Below are positions 48,701 through 56,599 of a stretch of DNA of 64,000 nucleotides, piece by piece (the stretch's first letter is position 1; every line of letters begins with the position of its first letter). Under the pieces are notes generated by a model. That model did no database searches. It was not told the origin of the DNA and worked only from the letters and a program-made list of their open reading frames with translations. Origin of the DNA: Istiophorus platypterus. Its lineage: Eukaryota > Chordata > Actinopteri > Istiophoriformes > Istiophoridae. The position numbers and the translations under genes are program-made. The stretch lies in NCBI GenBank assembly GCA_016859345.1, contig CM029121.1, forward strand, positions 5,650,029 to 5,714,028, written 5' to 3'.

Positions 48701-49983
48701 TGTGTGCTGTGGCTCGCAGTCTGGCCCACTGTCCTCTCATACAGGATGTGGGGTAAGATTAAAAATTGTCACACAACAAATTGGTAATACAGAACATGTA
48801 AGTAATAGTTGGGGGGGCTTGTTACTTTACTATTTTGAGAACATCACAGATAGCCATGGTTAGCATCAAATTACATTCTAGGTGCAGGAGTTCAAATTCT
48901 TATACACATCCCTCTTGCTTAACCGAAACTACAAAGAAGCACATCAAAGCAGCCACTGTGAAAGCTTCTGCAACAGTTTCAATTAGACTTGAATAAAAAA
49001 TCCTCTAGTCAGTGGATTCAGACACGATACAAAGTTAAGTACATGTTAAGCAGATGTGCTTCCCGGTGTGACCGAACTGGATAACAACTGCAGGTTGAGT
49101 CCACTTGTATTTTCGACCTGATCGAAAGGTTTACAGGAAGTGTATGTTTAGAAATTGTGTTCAACTAACTCTCCCTTTCTGTCCTTCTCTTACTTACCAG
49201 TCTGGGGTGGAATAATTGTGGTGACGAAGTGGCGCTGGAGCTGGCCAGAGTTTTGCCACTCTGTCAGAGGCTGATCAGAATAGAGTGAGTTTGTTAAACC
49301 CATTAACCGGTTTTAAGACTTGATTTTTCACTTTCTCATTTTGATTGAGTAAGATTTCATATGGTCTTTTTTTCAGTTTTTGTATTTTGAGTTTTTCTCT
49401 CAGCGTCCGAGTTAATGTGGATGTGATCAGCCAATTTCTGCAATTTGCAAAGATCTTTGTACTTTGGATTACTATTGCAGTCAATATAATATGTTACTCT
49501 ACGTTCAGATTTAGTTGAATTTTACATCCTACCTTGAGATCCTTGCCCTGTACACTAATCCATGGACGTTACACAATATGTATGAATATGTGTATTTCCT
49601 CTAGTCTGGAGTCCAACAATGTGAGTGTTTTTGGAGTAGAGGCCCTGGTTAGAGCCTTGCCGTCATGTCCTGCTCTTCAGCTCATCAGGTAAATTTCTCT
49701 CATACTGTCTCTCAGACAGGAGTTCTACCTTACAGGAATCTGTACATTTTGTTTATCACTTTGTTTATCATACAATCTCTGCTGATACAACAGCTTATAA
49801 TATCTTTTTAATGGCTTTTATTTACTTCAAGTCAGCTATATTTGGATTTTTAGTGTATTTTTAAAGAGAGTATTGAAATTTTGCACCACTGCCCTTTTCA
49901 GGCTATGGAGGAACAAAGTGTCTTCCATTGAAGCACAGAGGCTGAATCTGAAGGACAGGAGGCTGAATTTCTCTTCCACGTAA
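17796..49983 (+). CDS. nlrc5: NLRC5: NACHT and leucine-rich repeat transactivator of MHC class I genes
   Basis: I traced 54 coding exons joined in phase with canonical GT...AG borders: 17796-18129, 19276-19365, 20522-20707, 21585-21748, 22768-22899, 23646-23961, 26672-27077, 27434-27584, 27946-28076, 29614-29845, 29945-30186, then 43 LRR exons to TAA at 49981-49983. The exon lengths add to 5751 nt, or 1916 residues, close to human NLRC5 (1866). Domains in order: atypical death-fold-like region (about 1-110), basic patch KRPR (137-140), NACHT with Walker A GRAGSGKT (237-244) and Walker B LDGYDE (320-325), NACHT-associated helices ending in a FVHLTIQEFLAAL motif, then LRRs from about residue 715. 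In mammals the protein shuttles to the nucleus and, with the RFX/NF-Y enhanceosome, activates MHC class I genes. Tandem placement with a copine gene matches the mammalian NLRC5-CPNE2 order. No frameshift or internal stop was found. Exon 23646 may begin at 23643 instead (NAGNAG-like acceptor). An additional in-phase LRR exon could have been missed in a long intron. Confidence 0.93.
20976..21062 (+). repeat. (TG)n microsatellite ending in a G run
   Basis: Two TG runs (about 20976-21003 and 21017-21050) are separated by a short irregular stretch and followed by about ten G residues. They lie in the nlrc5 intron between 20707 and 21585. Open frames across the repeat are artefacts. Confidence 0.9.
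22140..22265 (+). mobile_element. Tc1/mariner-type terminal repeat fragment
   Basis: The phrases 'tgaaaaagtattcagacccc' and 'tattttgcagccttgtgcca' are characteristic of the inverted terminal repeat of Tc1-like elements in fishes. Only one end is recognised and no transposase frame is seen nearby. It is a solo end or a heavily deleted copy in an nlrc5 intron. Confidence 0.6.
22990..23135 (+). repeat. Probable short interspersed repeat (tRNA-like word order)
   Basis: The text around 23055-23135 ('catgcaaaaagttcccctgg' through 'ccaccgggtgccccggtgc') resembles a common fish repeat. The copy is decayed and the call rests on phrase memory only. Confidence 0.4.
25190..25480 (+). repeat. Teleost interspersed repeat ('gtcaaggtcactgtgacctc' type)
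   Basis: Internal near-duplications ('gaatgccttgagggattact' and 'gaatggcctaaagggatttt', then 'gtcaagatcactgtgatctc' and 'gttaaggtcactgtgatgtc') show two diverged units of about 130-150 bases in tandem. This matches a high-copy percomorph repeat. It lies directly upstream of a Tc1-like element in the same intron. Confidence 0.65.
25557..26508 (+). mobile_element. Decayed Tc1/mariner-like transposon with both terminal inverted repeats
   Basis: The left end (25558 onward, 'tacagttaggtgcctaagta') and the right end (26478-26508, reading 'tacagttgggtacataagta' on the minus strand) form imperfect terminal inverted repeats next to TA dinucleotides. The interior, about 950 bases, still shows transposase traces on the + strand. 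The clearest is near 26095-26128, where WPSQSP-like and LNP-like codons recall the catalytic-domain block of Tc1 transposases. Stops and deletions break it throughout, so it cannot encode an active enzyme. It sits in the nlrc5 intron between 23961 and 26672. Confidence 0.8.
29945..31640 (+). other. nlrc5: nlrc5 LRR lead-in (two exons)
   Basis: Exon 29945-30186 begins at about residue 715 with ILELCHCLQESQD and continues into the first LRR-like strands (TLELRNIRLLPDDIDAL, VGLDIGACSMEPECLNVL). It ends with phase 2. Exon 31557-31640 (84 nt) completes the next repeat (GDKFAEKLSSVLPELTSLRK). From here every intron is phase 2. The long intron between them (30187-31556) shows no further exon. Confidence 0.8.
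32100..32276 (+). repeat. Possible LINE-type 3' tail ending in (TTA)n
   Basis: The segment ends 'aagcactttgtcaataaagt' followed by 'tatattattattattaa'. This resembles the 3' end of fish LINE or LINE-derived elements, which finish with an AATAAAG and a short trinucleotide tail. No coding remnant is visible upstream. Confidence 0.35.
32326..33354 (+). other. nlrc5: nlrc5 LRR higher-order module 1
   Basis: Exons 32326-32409 (84), 32532-32615 (84) and 32758-32847 (90) each encode one LRR of about 28-30 residues (for example LSDNSLKDEGIKHIAAIF). Exon 33188-33238 (51 nt) encodes a non-LRR piece with the strand DMTVTFSQNSD. Micro-exon 33325-33354 (30 nt) gives about ten residues (HKINSEPTV). The pattern of three LRRs plus strand insert plus micro-exon recurs downstream. 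Confidence 0.85.
33706..34774 (+). other. nlrc5: nlrc5 LRR higher-order module 2
   Basis: LRR exons 33706-33789 (84), 34024-34107 (84) and 34309-34398 (90). Exon 34685-34774 (90 nt) carries the non-LRR strand VQVSILFSGGRE together with a charged tail. It looks like the 51-nt strand exon and the 30-nt micro-exon of module 1 combined without an intron. Confidence 0.85.
35278..37644 (+). other. nlrc5: nlrc5 LRR higher-order module 3
   Basis: LRR exons 35278-35361 (84), 36760-36843 (84; LSSNCLGNKGLRTLLDFL) and 37225-37314 (90; VSNNGISMEAVAMLAGAL). The strand exon is 37463-37510 (48 nt; EQMILKFSSDQ), followed by micro-exon 37615-37644 (30 nt; DDKQQLKMF). The exon size order repeats that of module 1 almost exactly. 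The 1.4-kb intron after the first exon carries a LINE 3' fragment. Confidence 0.85.
35990..36390 (+). mobile_element. LINE retrotransposon 3' fragment in an nlrc5 intron
   Basis: A frame at about 35998-36225 encodes a C-terminal reverse-transcriptase-ORF type tail (LAFKYCALPKWNNLQK, then LIPFNTFQKE). It is followed by a 3' UTR ending 'aggacttccttgtaaaagag' and 'tctcaatggtcc', phrases typical of fish non-LTR elements. The rest of the element is absent, as expected for 5' truncation during insertion. The exact clade is not decided. Confidence 0.6.
37735..38080 (+). repeat. Teleost interspersed repeat, copy 2 (MITE-like, in an nlrc5 intron)
   Basis: Same family as 11030-11335. Shared phrases include 'gattttggactgttcgctgg', the block 'ggacgtcaccttggattcta', and repeated TTAATTGATTGATAATGAAAATAAT-like words at the right end. 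The copy ends with 'gttagttgcagcccta' about 55 bases before the acceptor of LRR exon 38136. Confidence 0.7.
38136..39584 (+). other. nlrc5: nlrc5 LRR higher-order module 4
   Basis: LRR exons 38136-38219 (84), 38307-38390 (84; LSHNSLKEEALKNLLKFL) and 39238-39327 (90). The strand exon is 39525-39584 (60 nt; SECFIHFERGMAKQ). No separate micro-exon is seen before the next module. Confidence 0.85.
40238..41127 (+). other. nlrc5: nlrc5 LRR higher-order module 5
   Basis: LRR exons 40238-40321 (84), 40441-40524 (84; LSSNQLGDEGVKRLMNSL) and 40821-40910 (90; LSNNGLTQWGLLEVANAL). The strand exon is 41062-41127 (66 nt; RCLIWFRQYGG). These are among the most canonical LRR sequences in the gene. Confidence 0.85.
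42371..43990 (+). other. nlrc5: nlrc5 LRR higher-order module 6
   Basis: LRR exons 42371-42454 (84), 43034-43117 (84) and 43511-43597 (87). The third is degenerate (IEEWWIRAEKAITLVCRCL). Strand exon 43725-43784 (60 nt; NTLYLSLKVSTGL) is followed by a 45-nt exon 43946-43990. The last exon ends with GG before the donor (atagg|gtacc), which stays in phase with the next exon. This is the most diverged module. Confidence 0.8.
45695..45760 (+). repeat. (TC)n microsatellite upstream of an nlrc5 acceptor
   Basis: About 33 uninterrupted TC units, 41 bases upstream of the acceptor of LRR exon 45802. On the sense strand it is pure polypyrimidine and may serve as, or compete with, the splicing polypyrimidine tract. 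Confidence 0.9.
46645..46712 (+). repeat. (TG)n microsatellite abutting an nlrc5 acceptor
   Basis: A TG run with three TA interruptions extends to within five bases of the AG of LRR exon 46718 (…gtgtatgccag|GC). The normal polypyrimidine tract is replaced by the TG repeat. Confidence 0.9.
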
Positions 49984-51215
49984 TGCGATCTTTGTTGCCA
50001 GGCAGGGATTCTCATAGGCAACATTCCCCTTCATATGTGTTTGCAGAGGTGAATTGCTGTTATAGTACAATATTTCTCTTGCCACAGAGGAGTTTAGATT
50101 TTTTTTCCTGCAAAATATTCATCAGAAAGGAATGCAAATAGTAGATTTTGTGGTTGAAAAGTTGATCAGTTGTATATGCAGTGACGGCAGCAGCTGGTGG
50201 GTCAAATGCATGCATGGTGAAAAGACCACTATGTGGTATATACAGTGTACATGTACAGTTGAATAACTTTAAAGTATTTATTGAGTAAGGTGTCTATTTT
50301 TTGGAATGTTTTAATGTATGACTATGCACTTATTGGCCTCTAGTTTCACAGCAGTAAAATGACATGACAAGAGCATGAAAGTCTTCCTTCATTCTGGTGG
50401 TTACAGTTTCCCTTTTTTGATACCATCACGGCGTAGATATATTATGAATATTACACCTGAGTGTTAAACTTTAACTAGTAGCATTACCAGGTTGACAGAC
50501 AACTGTAGACAAATTTCTTCTCTGTTATCAGTGCAGCCTCTGTATGATATGGTGAATTAAAACTAAGATAAAGTTGGATCAAGTCAAAAGGTGTAAATAT
50601 AACACTGATTTAAGAGAAACAACAGAAACCAGAGGCTATTTTTGGAATATTTTAAGCTTTGAAAATACACATGAAAATGAAAATTACCTCAAAGCAAATA
50701 ATTTTAGTCACTGAAGGTCCCAGTAGAGATACTAGAGTAGTATAATGGCTTGGTAAGTGAGTTTAAAATTGGAATTAAGTTCTTGTTAAAAGTTTTTTTT
50801 TTCATCCAGCAGACTGGCTGCCTATAAGCTAAACTAAACATACATGTAATGAACCAGTCAGCTATAAAGGTTTATTATGTCTATTTTTGTTTTACTGTAT
50901 ACCCTGGATGGGTAATGTAATTTACATAAAGTCAGCAGATAAGGCTATGGTGTGTTTTGGTTCATTGCTATTTCTGTATGAATTTCTGTGTATTTCTGCC
51001 CAGCTTCTCCAGTTCATATAGACTCTTCAGAGACACTGGATCTAAATTATCTCAGATGAAATGTGCTGAAGCAGCTTATCACTTAAAATGACATTTGTGT
51101 TTAAGGTTCGCGTTCAAGTTCTACGGTTTTTAGTTCTCATGTGAAAAATTGTCTGTATCCTTGACATTCATTCATTCTGACTTGCACTGAAATGTGAAAT
51201 GTGAATTAAAAAGAG
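49984..51215 (+). terminator. nlrc5: nlrc5 3' UTR, poly(A) site uncertain
   Basis: No coding exon follows the TAA at 49981. I see no AATAAA in the first 1.2 kb. ATTAAA variants at about 50556 and at 51205-51210 are the candidate signals, and an AATAAA near 52169 is another but distant. The end given is a guess. Confidence 0.35.
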
Positions 51216-52310
51216 ACTTCCTTGCCTTTTTTTTACACTTTGCACAATCATTTTATTTATTTATTTTTCATTTTCTTTCTGTTATGTCAAAGACAAAAGA
51301 AAGCACATCTTCCACTTAAATATGTTAACAGTGTACAAAGGCAAAAAAGTTTCTACATAATATATTTGTTCTATTGTATAACAAGCCCTTTGACTGTCAG
51401 GAGCAGCTGATGTGACAGCTGTGCCTGTTAGTGATAAATTCTGGCAGAACACATTCACAGCGCTCCCATTCATTTATGTTCACCTGGCCCTCCCTTGTGG
51501 TTGAGACTGGTGGTGCAAATATAGTGTAGCTGCTTCTGAGGCTTTACTGGGTTAAGGATCCACAGATGCACAAAATCTGGACGAGACACAAAATGGCAGT
51601 AATCCTGATGTTTCAAAATTTAATCATAGGCCATATTAATATTATTGTGAATAATGCTAACAGCAGATCTATAAATATGCAGAATTTGAATTAAATTGTT
51701 TCACTGTATAACAACGAAGCACTGAAGCCCAAAAAGCCTTGGCCCTTCTCATGGCAGACATTATGACATGTCACAATGGGAAAAGCCCAGGTGTAAATTA
51801 GAATATTTATAATGGCTTACATTCTTGGAGCTGCTTCAGCTACACTCTTCTGGTTATTGAGCATATTGGTTCACTGCCACGCTGTCATGGATCACTGGGA
51901 TGCTGTTAAGGAGCAGGTTTCATTTACTGTATAACAATGCTTATAACTGCAGCTGTAGTGGAGTAAAAAGTACAATACTTGAGTAGAAGTGTATACAGTA
52001 AAAGTAGCAAAACATTAAAATACTCAAGCTCAAGTCCTAGAGTAAATGTACTTTGTGTATTTACAGCACTGGTAATGTGGCTGCCTTGTGCCTGAAAGCG
52101 ATGAGGACACTTATGTCGATGTACCTGTATTAACCACAAGAGAGTGCCAGTGGAACGATACGTTTCCATAATAAAGTGTGAAATACTATATTAATAGTAC
52201 AGTTTCGGAAGGCTGCTGTTATTTTTAATATACTAATCAAAAATCAGTCAAGCGACCATATCATTGCTAAGTCTACCGGCGTTGCAAAAATAATAGCAAG
52301 CCGCGCTTGA
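51216..52310. other. Intergenic DNA between nlrc5 and the copine gene
   Basis: Non-coding AT-rich DNA. It includes an interspersed repeat at about 51945-52080, annotated separately. No other gene is supported. Confidence 0.5.
51945..52080 (+). repeat. Teleost interspersed repeat ('tggagtaaaagtacaat' type)
   Basis: The phrases 'ctgtagtggagtaaaaagta', 'aatactcaagctcaagt' and 'agagtaaatgtactttgtgt' belong to a very common fish repeat built from short GAGTAAA/AGTAC words. The copy is diverged and non-coding. Confidence 0.65.

Positions 52311-52342
<32 letters not shown>
52311..52342 (+). repeat. (AAC)n microsatellite
   Basis: About ten AAC/CAA units immediately upstream of the CpG-rich copine promoter. 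Confidence 0.9.
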
Positions 52343-52343
<1 letters not shown>

Positions 52344-52349
52344 ACCTCA

Positions 52350-52702
52350 CTTCAGATGCCAGCGCGTCGCCTCTGCCTCGACAGCCGCGCTTTTATTTTG
52401 TAGGTGAACTCGGCGTGCGTCCGGTGTGAGGCCGGTCGTGAGTGGCGTTAACTTGATTAAGCTCCGATCAGCGGCTCCGGTCACAGCGCGGACCGGCTAC
52501 CGGGAGGGTTACCTGCGCCCGGCGTCGCGCCTTCCAGGACACCAGGCAGAGAAATGGCAACAGCTGCCTCAGTTTTCACTCTCCTGTAGAGTAAAGCGGC
52601 CCCGGGGCTCGTTGCTTTTTATTTCTGGCTTCGCACTGCGCGCAGTCATTAAAGAAACTGTCAACTTGAAAGCGGCGGAGAAGTTGGGCATCGTTTCCTG
52701 AG
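52350..52702 (+). promoter_or_regulatory. cpne2: CpG-rich promoter and probable untranslated exon 1 of the copine gene
   Basis: GC- and CpG-rich DNA starts at about 52345 and fades by about 52960. A good donor (TTTCCTGAG|gtgggt) at 52703 could end an untranslated first exon that splices to the acceptor at 56344. No TATA box is evident. The first exon is inferred from composition and splice signals alone. Confidence 0.5.
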
Positions 52703-54267
52703 GTGGGTGTGACATTAGTTCCCTCGTTTCTTTGGCCCCTGGATGTTCATCGTGGATGTTTAACAGTCGCCTGGTGTTGGCTGATGCCTGTTAGGACGAT
52801 GCCAGGACGCGCTCGGATGCCCAAAGGGCTCCGGGGCCAAAACGTGCGGCTCGGCTCTCAGAGCCCGTCAGCTGGAGGATGCAACGTCGGCCCGACACCT
52901 CGTTTGCAGCGTGTTTGTCGTGTGTGTGTTTGACAGGGGGAAGCTGCTTTTTAGCGTTTTGGTCTGTTTCAGGTTCAGCCTAAGCTGATAAGTCTCCCAC
53001 CGGTTGCCTTGTTGCAGGGTGCGCTTCGTTTCTATCAGAAACTTTGGCAGACAGGACCTGTAATTAGACCCGACGAGCCTGTACACAGCTGACATAAATG
53101 AAACAGCCTCCATTCTGTGCTCCTCGTCAGCCAGTCACACTTAACATGCCTCCTCTCTCAGCTTTTCCTGAGAGTTTCCTGCAGAGAGGAAAACTCCGCT
53201 GTGGATGTGATCAGCGTCCAAAGCTTGGTTGGTTTTTATATCATCCTTTTATACAGCACTGTATAAGCTTAACTGTAAATGCCCTCGACAATACATGCGT
53301 TGTAATGCTTCCCCACTTGTTTATGTACCTCAAGTGCAACTGGTCCTTATATAACTACGCTGAAACGGAGGTGGTGCGGTCTTAATAGCAGCTGCAGGTT
53401 CTTTACAGCTGCAGTAAATAACTTCCAGTGATGTGATGGAGCAGGTTACGGCATCAGCAGGATTTTGGAAATTGTGCTTTTTCAGCCTGGTGTGTTAAAA
53501 GTGGGTTAAAACCCCTTGGTTATGTTCCTCTGATTATCAGTTTGGATAGTTATAGGCAAATCTGCCTCAGTAAGTTGGGTTGGTTCTTGTTAGGAGCAAA
53601 CACACATTTGTGTCTTTTAATTTTTATGAGCTCATCTCAGAAAAATCGGTTTTTAATTCATTCATTCATTTTATTGTTTTTTTTTTTAATATCTGCACAG
53701 CCTGTTTAATTTTAGGATCCTTTATAATGTCTTGATTGGCAGTTTAACCATCAATCAGACCTCTACTGAAGGCTGGGTTTATCTCACTGTCTGATCAGGA
53801 CTGAAAAAAGCTTTTTGATGGACTGGTATTGTTGATATAATCAATAAATACAAGAGTAAATGACAGCGAATGAGTCAATGAACACTGACTGAATGAATAA
53901 AAGTAAATCAGCCCGTCAAAACAAGCTCTTCGCCGTCTGTGAATGGCTGAGTAAATGAATGAAAATAATGCAGCGGTATTTTGGGTACATCACCACTACC
54001 ACTGTGACATCAGAGGAGCAGAATGGGAGGAGCACGCTGGTTATGACACATTAGTATCTTAGCAACAGACAGCATCCTTTTAGCATGCCACTGTGAGCAC
54101 AAAATCACCTTTGTGGATACAAAGTGCTGAGGTATTTATTTGTCCCTAATGCTTGTAGAAAATTATGTCAAATATGAGAGAAGTTACTAATGAGAAGGAC
54201 ATATCTGCAACATGTTCAGACACATAGTTTATATGTGTCTGAACAGAGTCTTGCAAGATAAATGTGT

Positions 54268-54298
54268 CATACATACATACATACATACATACATACAT
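54268..54298 (+). repeat. (ATAC)n microsatellite
   Basis: About seven uninterrupted tetranucleotide units in copine intron 1. Confidence 0.9.
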
Positions 54299-54397
54299 CG
54301 GGATACATGTCTCTGTCTCTTTTCCACTCCTTGCCTGAGGCTTCACCATTTTGGAGGTTCTGCTGTGGCTTTGATCTGGCATCAGGGCACTGAGTTA

Positions 54398-54398
<1 letters not shown>

Positions 54399-54471
<73 letters not shown>
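54399..54471 (+). repeat. (TG)n microsatellite
   Basis: About 36 uninterrupted TG units in copine intron 1. This is one of the longest pure dinucleotide runs in the window and a likely polymorphic marker. Confidence 0.95.
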
Positions 54472-54474
<3 letters not shown>

Positions 54475-55569
54475 GTCTACGTAATGTTTCCACCAGCATA
54501 GCTGGGGTTTCCAGAGGGCAGCCATGACCTACACAAGGGCCATTTTGATGGCTGAAGCCTCATGTCCTGCTTGTGTGTTTACATCTGTCTTTAATTTTTA
54601 CTCCCTGATTTATTTCTAACGAAACCGAGTCGTTAGTCTGCTCAGTGCTGTAAAACCACAGGCACTGGATAGTAACTGTGATTTATTCATTATTTGTTCT
54701 TACTTGTGTAGTTTTTTTTTCCTTATTTTTGTCATAGTTACTGTATAGTATGAACAGTATAATGTAAAAAAATGTCAACATTTAAATATTACCTGAAAAC
54801 AATCATCCATCTCTTTTGCTACATTATTCCATGATAATCTATCTCTGTGTACCACTTATTTCTTTAGTAGCAACAGATGCAGACACCCAGTGTGTTGTTA
54901 ACAACCTTTTTTTCTCCCTCTGGACGTGGTTCCAGTAATTCATGATTTTGTCTACTGTCAGTGCAAACACACATAATACAATCTTGCACCTGTAAAGTGT
55001 TCGAGTAAGAACCCTAAGGAGTAACTGCATGTTATTTTGGACACCAGCCATCAATGTGTATGCAACAAAAACTAAAACAAGTATTTGTTCATTGGTTGTT
55101 CCTTAGTCATTAGTAGTATTTTAAGATGATGATGACCATTAACTAAATTAACAACTATTTTGTGCAGTTCATTATAACATTGTTCATGTTTGAGTTCAAG
55201 CTATGACAGTTAAAACATCTACAGAGAAAGTATGATTTTTTTTTTTTTTTTTACTGTTTTTCGGGGGGCGTTTTTTAACTTGATTGTAGACAGTGGAGAG
55301 GTCAAAAATAATGAAGGAGAAAGAGATTCAACAAAGCCCTCAGGCTGGATTAAAAAATTGTCGGACATTTAGAGACCCCATGAGTTTTCATGTTTTCATG
55401 TTATCAAATATATTTTTTGGGGTTACTTGGTTAAAAGTAAATAGAATATTTTGGACTGTTGGTCACTCAAAATAATGCAGGTATAGATGTCACCATATGA
55501 AATTTTGACAGACATTTCTTACTGTTTTTTGAGGATGTATGGAAAAAAATCATTACTGCGGTACTTTGT

Positions 55570-56125
55570 GTTTATTCAGTTAAATTCAGTTCGATTTTAT
55601 TTATATAGACCCAAATCAAAACAGAGGTTAACCCAGGGAACTTTTGATTTAGAGCAGGTCTATGCCAGACTCTTATAGTTATTATTTACAGAGACCCAAC
55701 ATTCCCACATGAGCAAGCACTTAGTGACAGTAGAAAGGAAGAACTCCCTTTTAACAGGAGAGAGAACATAGAATAAATCAGTTTCCACATAAAGATGTTT
55801 CATAATAATGATAACAAGATTAAAAATAAAGTTGGGGGCAGTACGTGGTCTGCAGTCACTGATCCAAACTCTGCGGCATCAGAGGGTGAAAAACCTGCAG
55901 CAAGTGACAGGAGGAGAGAGGAGAGAGACGAGAAAGCACAGACATACAGGAGAGAGAAGTCAAGTTAGTAATGAGTATGGCTGCAATATGAATGCATATG
56001 GATGGAGAGAGAGAGATTGAGAGAGGAGCCTGGTGCATCAACAGAAGTCCCCCAGCAGTCTAGGCCTATAGCAGCATAACTAGGGGCCAGCCCTAATTCT
56101 AAGCTTTATCAGGAAGATTTTTAAT
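55570..56125 (+). repeat. Teleost interspersed repeat ('tttatatagacccaaatc' type)
   Basis: A long, well-kept copy with successive blocks: 'gattttatttatatagaccc', 'gagacccaacattcccacat', 'gagcaagcacttagtgacag', 'aagtcccccagcagtctagg' and 'cctatagcagcataactagg'. This is a high-copy repeat of percomorph introns. It includes a GA-rich internal part and has no coding capacity. Confidence 0.75.
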
Positions 56126-56368
56126 CTATAATCGAATCTATAATGTTTTTATTCAACACTTTAGTTTCAGCCATCAGCAATGATCTGTTTTCCATATATT
56201 CAAAGTTTTAAACTACTCTTTTTTCTATACTAAGATTTCAATGAGCACCCATGGTCAGCCATGTAACAGCCACTGCAGGATGGTGAGTGGGTTTGTATTA
56301 AACTTAAAATATTCCTACTTATTTCCCTGTTTTTTTCCTTCCAGGGTGATTAGTCTTGACTTCATCCA

Positions 56369-56545
56369 ATGGCCTACACTCTAGGCTCAGCCACTGAGGG
56401 CCAGACTCGCAGTGTCGGACCTCAGCATTGCATCACTCGGGTTGAGCTGTCTGTAACCGCAACCAGCCTGCTAGACCGAGATGTAGCTTCCAAGTCGGAC
56501 CCCTTTTGTGTTCTCTTCCATGACCTGGATGGAAACTGGGTGGAG
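56369..56545 (+). CDS. cpne2: Copine, first coding exon (partial; probably CPNE2)
   Basis: The acceptor (tttttttccttccag) ends at 56344 and the ATG is at 56369 in context 'atccaATGG'. Fifty-nine codons run to the donor GTGGAG|gtaagg at 56546, phase 0. The peptide contains VELSVTATSLLDRDVASKSD and PFCVLFHDLDGNW, the start of the first C2 domain of copines, calcium-dependent phospholipid-binding proteins of about 540-560 residues with two C2 domains and a vWA domain. The aspartates of the DRDVASKSDP loop are the expected Ca2+ ligands. NLRC5 and CPNE2 are neighbours in the same orientation in mammals, which favours CPNE2 over other copines. No second coding exon appears before the end of the window, so the next intron exceeds 7.4 kb. 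Confidence 0.85.
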
Positions 56546-56599
56546 GTAAGGTTGGAAGGATGAATCCATCAATTGAAAAATCAATTGATGGAGAGGGAG

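Larger units (their letters stand above)
44338..49983 (+). other. nlrc5: nlrc5 C-terminal regular LRR run (15 exons) and stop
   Basis: Exons 44338-44421, 44558-44641, 44729-44812, 45266-45340, 45525-45608, 45802-45885, 46718-46816, 46935-47018, 47866-47949, 48313-48396, 48495-48578, 48675-48752, 49201-49284, 49605-49688 and 49902-49983. Most are 84 nt, with single exons of 75, 99 and 78 nt, and the strand inserts of the earlier modules are absent. The protein ends in a short polar tail (RRLNFSST) at TAA 49981-49983. Two acceptors here are preceded by simple repeats (a CT tract before 45802 and a GT tract before 46718). Confidence 0.88.
52703..56344 (+). other. cpne2: Copine intron 1 (inferred)
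   Basis: Non-coding stretch between the CpG-rich putative exon 1 and the exon with the start codon. It contains microsatellites and one well-preserved teleost repeat, listed separately. No further exon is recognised. Confidence 0.5.
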
